DNA from: Pseudomonadota bacterium
GTDB taxonomy: Bacteria; Pseudomonadota; Gammaproteobacteria; Pseudomonadales; Oleiphilaceae
DNA length: 21,144 nt
Direction of reading: 5' to 3'
Assembly (NCBI GenBank): GCA_023430625.1
Contig: JAEZAA010000112.1
Coordinates: forward strand, 1-21,144
In this document: positions 16,442-21,144 of the stretch, in pieces
Layout of the letters: every line of letters begins with the position of its first letter
Position numbering within the stretch: position 1 is the stretch's first letter
Made by a program: the position numbers and the translations under genes
The notes under the pieces: model-generated
Databases searched by the model: none
Seen by the model: only the letters and a program-made list of their open reading frames with translations
What the model was told of the DNA's origin: nothing

Positions 16442-18157
16442 ATGCACGAGTTAGCAGTGTTACTCGTAATTGAAGACTCCCGGGATGATCGCTTTCATTA
16501 CCGGCGCCTGCTGTCGGAGATCGCCGGGCGTTTCAGCGAGATTCTCGAGGTTGAATCGGCGGAAGCCGCGCTCGAGTATATTCGGGCCAATAAGCCCGCG
16601 TGCTGCCTGCTCGACTACAATCTGCCGGGTATGGATGGTCTTGCCTTTCTCAAGCAACTGCAGGACATCTATCCGGAGGACCTGATTCCAGTCGTGGTGC
16701 TGACAGGCCAAGGTGATGAGCGTCTGGTTGTGCAGCTCATGCACAACGGTGCTCAGGATTATCTTAAAAAGGACGCCCTGACCGCCGAAAATCTGACCCG
16801 GGCCATCAATCACGCCATGCATACCTGTCAGCTGCAGCGCCAGTTGAATCAGATGGCTTATTACGATGCCCTTACCGGTCTGCTAAGCCGGGCCGCCTTC
16901 ATGGACCGGCTGCAACAGGCGGTATCCCGTTCCCAGCGGACCGGCCAGGCCTGTGCCCTGTTCTACCTCGACCTGGATCATTTCAAGAACATCAATGACA
17001 CCCTGGGACACGATGTTGGCGACGCCCTGCTGCAAACCGTGGCACAGCGCCTGAAGTCGCAACTGCGGGCGTCCGACATCGTGGGCCGCCTCGGCGGCGA
17101 CGAGTTTGTCGTCCTGCTGGAAGATGTGGATATCGATACTAGCGATGTCATCGCCGACAAGGTACTGGTCGAGCTCAACCGGACCGCCACCCTTGGCCAT
17201 CACCAGGTTCCGGTCAGTGCCTCGCTGGGTATTGCCCACTTTCCGGAAACCGCCATGAACTGGCGCGAACTGTTGAAGTACGCCGATCTGGCCCTCTACG
17301 ATGCCAAGACTCAGGGCCGGGCCAAATACCACCATTTCTCGCTGGCCCAGAAGAAAGCCTGGCTGCGCCGCCGTGCGCTGGAAGCCGCTCTCCCCTATGC
17401 CATCGAGCAGCGGGAGGTGCAGCTGTATTACCAGCCAATTTTCGAAACCCAGAACCGTCAGTTGGTCGGATTTGAGCTGTTGAGCCGCTGGAAATATCTG
17501 GATGGCGCCGACATGCAGGCCACCGAATTCCTGGAGATGATCGAGAACCTGCGCCTGCTGGAAGCCCTGAACGATTACCTGATCGAACATGCCTGCATGC
17601 AACTCGCCCAATGGGCAGTAGCACACCCGGAATTGACGCTCAGCGTCAACATCGCAGCGGGACGCTGGCAGCATGACAACCTGGCGTGCCAGATCGAACA
17701 CCATGTGCGCCAATACCAGATCGATCCCGCCAAGCTGCAGATCGAGATCAGCGAGGCTTTGCTGATGCGCTACCCGACGGATTGTTCCGACATGCTGCAC
17801 CAGCTGGACAAGCTCGGCGTGCGCATCGCCATCGACAATCTGGGCTCGGGCTTTGTGTCACTGCCCCATCTCTCAAGCCTGCCAATCCATAGCCTGAAGA
17901 TCGACAAACGCTTCTGGGTGGATGACCCTACCACGGAACGCAGTCAGCGCTTTGTGGAAACCGTGATCGCCCTGGGACGCAGCCTCGGTACCCGTATCAC
18001 CGCTGAAGGAATTCAGGGTGAGGCCCAATGGCTGATCGCGCGGGAGCTGGGCTGTGACTGGGCCCAGGGATTCTGGCTGGGCATGCCGCAACCCTACCAG
18101 GCCGACGATCCCCTCCTGGTCGGGCAGTACGCCTCCTCCATGCAGGCCCAATCCTAG
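16442..18157 (+). CDS. REC-GGDEF-EAL response regulator of cyclic-di-GMP
   Basis: A 571-residue cytosolic response regulator. The receiver (about 5-125) has the acidic pair in VIEDSRDD, phospho-acceptor D58 in LLDYNLPG, Thr in VVLTG and Lys in DYLKKD, so phosphorylation is expected. GGDEF (218-222) is intact and is preceded by RASD (209-212) at the exact I-site spacing, so product inhibition is likely. In the EAL domain E345 (FELLSRW), the Asn of VNIAA, Glu of IEISE, K486, E522 and Q542 are kept. However, the DD of DDFGTG is D465-N466, Phe is Leu, and AEGxE reads AEGIQ, so phosphodiesterase activity may be lost or reduced. The cognate kinase is not in the window. ATG 16442 is preferred; TTG 16427 is an alternative. 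The stop lies in a palindrome shared with the convergent thioesterase gene. Confidence 0.93.
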   Translation: MHELAVLLVIEDSRDDRFHYRRLLSEIAGRFSEILEVESAEAALEYIRANKPACCLLDYNLPGMDGLAFLKQLQDIYPEDLIPVVVLTGQGDERLVVQLMHNGAQDYLKKDALTAENLTRAINHAMHTCQLQRQLNQMAYYDALTGLLSRAAFMDRLQQAVSRSQRTGQACALFYLDLDHFKNINDTLGHDVGDALLQTVAQRLKSQLRASDIVGRLGGDEFVVLLEDVDIDTSDVIADKVLVELNRTATLGHHQVPVSASLGIAHFPETAMNWRELLKYADLALYDAKTQGRAKYHHFSLAQKKAWLRRRALEAALPYAIEQREVQLYYQPIFETQNRQLVGFELLSRWKYLDGADMQATEFLEMIENLRLLEALNDYLIEHACMQLAQWAVAHPELTLSVNIAAGRWQHDNLACQIEHHVRQYQIDPAKLQIEISEALLMRYPTDCSDMLHQLDKLGVRIAIDNLGSGFVSLPHLSSLPIHSLKIDKRFWVDDPTTERSQRFVETVIALGRSLGTRITAEGIQGEAQWLIARELGCDWAQGFWLGMPQPYQADDPLLVGQYASSMQAQS

Positions 18158-18177
18158 CCGGGCACGCTCCCGGCTAG
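18154..18177. terminator. Bidirectional hairpin containing both convergent stop codons
   Basis: CTAGCCGGG (18154-18162) and CCCGGCTAG (18169-18177) form a perfect 9-bp stem with a 6-nt loop. The plus-strand TAG (18155-18157) and the minus-strand TAG (18176-18174) are each inside one arm. T-runs are lacking, so termination strength is uncertain. Confidence 0.5.
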
Positions 18178-18632
18178 TCCGCCAGAAACTTGGGAATGTC
18201 CAGCCCCAAACCCTGTCCGGGTACGATCATCAGCGATGAGGTTCCGTGTGCGACCAGTTGGCCGGATTCATCACGCACATGGGCTTCGGTGTAGCTGAGG
18301 CGCCGTCCGGGCCGCAGGCAGCGTCCTTCCGCAATCAACTTACCGCTCTTGACCGCCTTCAGGTAATTCAGCTTGAGGTCCACGTTGACCATGCCGTCTT
18401 CCGCCGGGATCCGCTGAAAACCGGCCCAAAAGGTCGCCGTGTCGATCAGAGTCGCCAGCACGCCACCGTGGATAATGCCATAGGGCTGCAGATGACAATG
18501 GGCGAGATCCAACTCCACCCGGGCAAAATCCTCCCGGATATCGACGAGGCGGAAACCGATGTGGCTGGGAAAGGGGCTCTGGTTGGTCTGGGCGATGACT
18601 TGCTGAATGTAGGCTGGATTGATCTTGGGCAC
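18174..18632 (-). CDS. PaaI-type hotdog thioesterase
   Basis: A 152-residue cytosolic protein of the PaaI/YdiI-like acyl-CoA thioesterase group. Visible motifs are the loop and helix PYGIIHGGVLATLIDTATFWAG (HGG at 55-57, Asp64 on the hot-dog helix) and the strands VNVDLKLNYLKAV and GKLIAEGRCLRPGRRLSYTEAHV. It should hydrolyse an acyl-CoA; the substrate cannot be told from sequence. GTG 18632 is preferred because GGAG lies 6 nt upstream; TTG at 18674 would add 14 residues without a ribosome site. It diverges from the metallo-beta-lactamase gene, with a strong hairpin between them, and converges with the response regulator gene. Confidence 0.88.
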   Translation of the reverse strand: MPKINPAYIQQVIAQTNQSPFPSHIGFRLVDIREDFARVELDLAHCHLQPYGIIHGGVLATLIDTATFWAGFQRIPAEDGMVNVDLKLNYLKAVKSGKLIAEGRCLRPGRRLSYTEAHVRDESGQLVAHGTSSLMIVPGQGLGLDIPKFLAD

Positions 18633-18717
18633 ACTGGACTCCAGGCGATGGTGAGAGAGATGGGACCGGGCCAAAGTCTATCCAGAAACGGATTATCGGA
18701 CAATCGTACCGCTAAAA

Positions 18718-18753
18718 CGCAGCCGGGCGCCGCGTTTCAAGCGCCCGGCTGCG
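18718..18753 (-). terminator. 13-bp perfect hairpin with T-run on the minus strand
   Basis: CGCAGCCGGGCGC (18718-18730) and GCGCCCGGCTGCG (18741-18753) pair perfectly around a 10-nt loop. Read on the minus strand the stem is followed by TTTT, the form of an intrinsic terminator for leftward transcription. It would stop leftward read-through or antisense RNA from the beta-lactamase side before the thioesterase gene. On the plus strand no T-run follows. Confidence 0.6.
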
Positions 18754-18818
18754 ATATCATCGGTGGGCGCCGTAAGGCCGATGGAAGTTGCACTGAAAAT
18801 ATCCTGGACTCTTTGCTT

Positions 18819-19619
18819 ATGTTTCGAAAAATCCCCCTGTTTCCCTTGTGCGGTCTGACGCTGACCGCCCTGCTCCTCTCAGGCTGCGCCGCAACGCCCG
18901 TACAGCCGGATGTGTCCCGCGGCCATCCAACCGTTGCGGACGTGCCACTGGGCGAGGTCCGGCTCCGCCAGATCCACCCGGATGTGTGGATTCATGTCTC
19001 GACCTGGCAGTTCGAGGATGGGTCGGTGTATCCCATGAACGGGCTCATCGTGCGCGACGGCGATGCCCTCCTGCTGGTCGATACCGCCTGGGGCGAAGCC
19101 GCCACGGCCGCGTTGCTCACCGCCATCGAGAAGGAGATCGGACTGCCCGTTCGCCGGGCCGTCGTCACGCATTTTCACGACGACCGCGTGTCAGGCGCGG
19201 GGGTGCTAGAAAGCCATGGTGTGGCCGTGCATGCCACACCCTACACGCGGCAGCTGGCCGCCGCCGAAGGCAACGCGGTGCCGTCCCCCACACTGATGGG
19301 ATTAGCCGACGCCGGTAGCGCGGTGACAATCGGCCCGGTCGAGGTGTTTTACCCGGGCGCGGGTCATGCCCCCGACAATCTGGTGGTCTACGTCCCCGAG
19401 GCAGCGGTGCTGTTCGGCGGCTGCGCCATCCACGAGCATGCGCGTGAAACCGCTGGCAACGTCGCCGATGCCGACCTCCCCGCCTGGCCAACCAGTGTCC
19501 GTCGGATTCAGGCCCGTTACCCAGACGCCGAGGTCGTTATCCCCGGGCACGGCGTGCCGGGCGGGCGGAACCTGTTGGATCATACCGTCTCGGTCGTCGA
19601 GGCCCATGGCGGGCACTGA
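18819..19619 (+). CDS. VIM-like subclass B1 metallo-beta-lactamase, predicted lipoprotein
   Basis: A 266-residue exported zinc enzyme expected to open beta-lactam rings, including carbapenems. All B1 ligands are present: H118, H120 and D122 in THFHDDR, H183 in GAGHAPDN, C202 in GGCAI and H244 in IPGHG. Long stretches coincide with VIM enzymes as I remember them: GEVRL, NGLIVRDGD, LLVDTAWG, IEKEIGLPV, DNLVVYVP, AGNVADADL and the end LLDHTVSVVEAH. Family positions 224 and 228 are His and Arg, both seen in VIM variants. Unlike VIM, which has a plain signal peptide, the N-terminus is a lipoprotein signal with lipobox LSGC (20-23), as in NDM. Start 18819 gives this signal; the ribosome site is weak and no convincing promoter is visible. 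An in-frame extension upstream lacks family likeness. No att site, integrase or IS is nearby and base composition resembles the neighbours, suggesting a resident chromosomal gene. Confidence 0.93.
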   Translation: MFRKIPLFPLCGLTLTALLLSGCAATPVQPDVSRGHPTVADVPLGEVRLRQIHPDVWIHVSTWQFEDGSVYPMNGLIVRDGDALLLVDTAWGEAATAALLTAIEKEIGLPVRRAVVTHFHDDRVSGAGVLESHGVAVHATPYTRQLAAAEGNAVPSPTLMGLADAGSAVTIGPVEVFYPGAGHAPDNLVVYVPEAAVLFGGCAIHEHARETAGNVADADLPAWPTSVRRIQARYPDAEVVIPGHGVPGGRNLLDHTVSVVEAHGGH

Positions 19620-19636
19620 GATGCTGGAAGGATGAA

Positions 19637-19671
19637 GAACAGGTCGCCCTGATCACCAGGGCGACCTGTTC
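19637..19671. terminator. 15-bp perfect hairpin after the beta-lactamase gene
   Basis: GAACAGGTCGCCCTG (19637-19651) and CAGGGCGACCTGTTC (19657-19671) pair perfectly around ATCAC, 17 bp after the stop codon and before the convergent MOSC gene. Neither side has a strong T-run; the minus-strand exit is moderately T-rich. It probably ends transcription from both sides. Confidence 0.6.
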
Positions 19672-19696
19672 CGGCCTGGAGCATTGGAAGATTGTT

Positions 19697-20341
19697 CTAC
19701 ACCCCGCCCATCCGGGCCTGGATTTTCCGCACCAACTGCGGATCCAGGGTGGGAATCGACGCCGCCCTCTCCACGATTTCCAGGTCGTTGGAGGGGTTGA
19801 CCACCAGATCAATCACCTCCGCCACGGACAGCGCGCCGTCGAGCCGCCGGATCAGAGTCACCTCATCACCTGCCGCCAGGGTGCCTTCCCGATGAATGCG
19901 AAAATAAAAGCCCGGCCGCAGCGCCCGAGTAAACTCCATGACGATATCGGCAATACCGGTGCGCCGGGCCAGCTTAAAGCAGGGCGTACGGGGTTGGGTG
20001 ACTTCCAGCTCCACGGTGCCGATCCGCAGAATATCGCCAATACAGACATCCTGCTCCAACAGCCCCGCTAAGGTCAGGTTTTCGCCGAACAGTCCCCAGC
20101 CGGTTTGGGGCAGGCTCGGATACCGATCCTGCCAATAGGCATAATGCTCCGAGGGATAGGCATACACCGCCTTGAACGGCCCACCATGAACCTTCAGGTC
20201 GGATTGGCCATCACCGTCCAGATTGCCGTTGCGAACGGCAACCGGGCCCGTGACCGGCTGCTTGAAAATGGAGGTTCGAACGGTTTCGCCATTCCATTGC
20301 ACCTCTTGGGGCATTCCCACATTCACGGACAGGACGCGCAT
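19697..20341 (-). CDS. MOSC-domain protein (YiiM-like)
   Basis: A 214-residue cytosolic protein. It has the MOSC pattern of YiiM: KVHGGPFKAVYAYPSEHY (50-67), GWGLFGENL (81-89), GDILRIG and the molybdenum-binding Cys in QPRTPCFKL (C121). The C-terminal part after about residue 160 is a short helical 3-alpha region (SVAEVIDLVVNPSNDLEIVERAASIPTLDPQLVRKIQARM). E. coli YiiM reduces N-hydroxylated bases such as 6-hydroxylaminopurine with a molybdenum cofactor; the same role is plausible here but not proven. ATG 20341 is preferred because GGAG is 7 nt upstream; a TTG at 20356 is less likely. It follows urtE in the same direction after 90 bp and converges with the beta-lactamase gene. Confidence 0.88.
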   Translation of the reverse strand: MRVLSVNVGMPQEVQWNGETVRTSIFKQPVTGPVAVRNGNLDGDGQSDLKVHGGPFKAVYAYPSEHYAYWQDRYPSLPQTGWGLFGENLTLAGLLEQDVCIGDILRIGTVELEVTQPRTPCFKLARRTGIADIVMEFTRALRPGFYFRIHREGTLAAGDEVTLIRRLDGALSVAEVIDLVVNPSNDLEIVERAASIPTLDPQLVRKIQARMGGV

Positions 20342-20390
20342 CACGCCACTCCACAAATAACGAGCACAGGGTTGTCATCGAATCAACGGG

Positions 20391-20404
20391 TCGAACAAGT
20401 TCGA
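20391..20404. promoter_or_regulatory. 14-bp palindrome between urtE and the MOSC gene
   Basis: TCGAACAAGTTCGA is a perfect inverted repeat with a 2-nt centre, 50 bp upstream of the MOSC start. It may be an operator of that gene or a small urtE end structure. The regulator is unknown. Confidence 0.35.
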
Positions 20405-20431
20405 TCGCTGGGGCCAAATTCGCCGACGATT

Positions 20432-21127
20432 CTAAACGGACATATGCCCCCTGACGAGAGCCTCATCCATTTCCTTGCCCTTGCCGGACAAAATCACCTT
20501 ACCGCGATCCATCACCGCATAGGTGTCGGCCAGCTCCTTGGCGAAATCGAAGTACTGCTCGACCAGCAGGATCGCCATCTGGCCCTGGTCCCGCAACAGG
20601 GAGATCACCCGGCCGATATCCTTGATGATGGAGGGCTGGATGCCTTCGGTGGGCTCGTCCAGCATCAGCAAGCGGGGTCTGGTCACCAGCGCGCGGGCGA
20701 TGGCCAGCTGTTGCTGCTGACCGCCGGACAAATCGCCGCCACGACGCTTCAGCATTTTCTGCAGCACGGGAAACAGGGAGAAGATCTCGTCGGGGATCTT
20801 GCGCTGGTTGCGTGGCAAGGTGCCAAAGCCGGTCTTGAGATTCTCCAGCACCGTGAGCTGGGCGAAGATTTCCCGCCCCTGGGGGACCACGGCGATTCCC
20901 TGCTTGGCCCGGTCGTAGGGCGCCAGGCGGGAAATATCCTGACCGTCCCACAGGACGCTGCCATTCTTGATGGGCTGCTGCCCGGCCAACGCCCGCAGCA
21001 ACGAGGTTTTGCCGACCCCATTGCGCCCCAGCAGGCAGGTCACCTGCCCGCGCGATGCATTGAAATCGACGTTATAAAGCGCCTGGCTGGCGCCATAGAA
21101 AAGATCCAGATTCTTCACTTCCAGCAT
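20432..21127 (-). CDS. urtE: Urea ABC transporter ATP-binding subunit UrtE
   Basis: A 231-residue ATPase on the cytoplasmic face of a urea importer. It has Walker A GRNGVGKT (34-41), Q-loop VPQGREIFAQLTV (81-93), ABC signature LSGGQQQQLAIARAL (133-147) and Walker B LLMLDEPTEG (153-162). The stretch RRGGDLSGGQQQQ and EGIQPSIIKDIGRVI are the pattern that separates UrtE from LivF of branched-chain amino acid transporters. It is probably the last gene of a urtABCDE operon entering from the right; urea import usually serves nitrogen assimilation with urease. ATG 21127 lies 2 nt after the stop of the preceding gene, so translation is likely coupled. Confidence 0.93.
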   Translation of the reverse strand: MLEVKNLDLFYGASQALYNVDFNASRGQVTCLLGRNGVGKTSLLRALAGQQPIKNGSVLWDGQDISRLAPYDRAKQGIAVVPQGREIFAQLTVLENLKTGFGTLPRNQRKIPDEIFSLFPVLQKMLKRRGGDLSGGQQQQLAIARALVTRPRLLMLDEPTEGIQPSIIKDIGRVISLLRDQGQMAILLVEQYFDFAKELADTYAVMDRGKVILSGKGKEMDEALVRGHMSV

Positions 21128-21129
21128 GA

Positions 21130-21144
21130 TCAGCGCCCCAGATA
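21130..21144 (-). CDS. urtD: Last codons of the preceding gene, probably urtD
   Basis: On the minus strand the window edge reads TAT CTG GGG CGC TGA, giving YLGR and a stop, two bases before the urtE start. UrtD proteins commonly end in VYLGR, and urtD normally precedes urtE, so this is very likely the end of urtD. Only four codons are visible. Confidence 0.5.
   Translation of the reverse strand, partial: YLGR

Noticed and set aside
18246..18818. In-frame upstream extension of the beta-lactamase gene by 191 codons
   Set aside because: It runs antisense through the thioesterase gene, lacks similarity to B1 enzymes, and would bury the lipoprotein signal that begins at 18819.
18600..19700. Integron cassette or transposon carrying the beta-lactamase
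   Set aside because: No integrase, attC-like 59-be element, IS ends, or target-site duplication is visible, and the flanking hairpins differ from each other in sequence.
20391..20404. LexA (SOS) box at the TCGAAC palindrome
   Set aside because: Gammaproteobacterial LexA sites are CTGT-N8-ACAG, and the GAAC-type boxes of other phyla have a wider spacing than the 2 bp here.

Overview
The window is a GC-rich, densely coded stretch of a gammaproteobacterial chromosome. The evidence is a RapA/HepA homologue of family-typical length, an EpmC (EF-P hydroxylase) homologue, a urt-type ABC transporter end and Upp. A marine, Marinobacter- or Alcanivorax-like lineage would fit, but that is a guess from gene style and not from a marker gene. 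I see no rRNA, tRNA, CRISPR array, IS element or integron structure.

Layout. 1-471 is the 3' end of a LamG-like (concanavalin A-fold) protein, followed by a small acidic orphan protein (610-810) and upp (933-1571). Convergent to upp is a leftward three-gene operon (5797 to 1630): a TatT-like lipoprotein, a TRAP-type periplasmic solute-binding protein, and a long permease that seems to fuse the small (Q) and large (M) TRAP subunits. Together they look like a TPR-protein-associated TRAP (TPAT) transporter. A 634-bp non-coding region with tandem repeats and dyads separates it from rapA (6432-9302). Next come a small orphan gene, a PF10118-type metal-dependent hydrolase, a PAS-PAS-GGDEF-EAL protein, epmC, a zinc-ribbon miniprotein, a beta-helix secreted protein coupled to a lipoprotein with a long Asp/Pro/Gly tail, and a REC-GGDEF-EAL response regulator.

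The right end carries a PaaI-type hotdog thioesterase (minus strand), a chromosomal VIM-like subclass B1 metallo-beta-lactamase with an NDM-style lipobox (18819-19619), a YiiM-like MOSC protein, urtE, and the last four codons of what is probably urtD.

The item most worth following is the metallo-beta-lactamase. It has every subclass B1 zinc ligand, long blocks matching VIM enzymes, and a predicted lipid anchor that classical VIM enzymes lack. It sits between two strong perfect hairpins and has no visible mobile context. Second is the TPAT-like operon with its fused permease and repeat-bearing upstream region. Third is the contrast between the two c-di-GMP proteins: one has a complete EAL set and no I-site, the other an intact I-site and an altered EAL metal motif.
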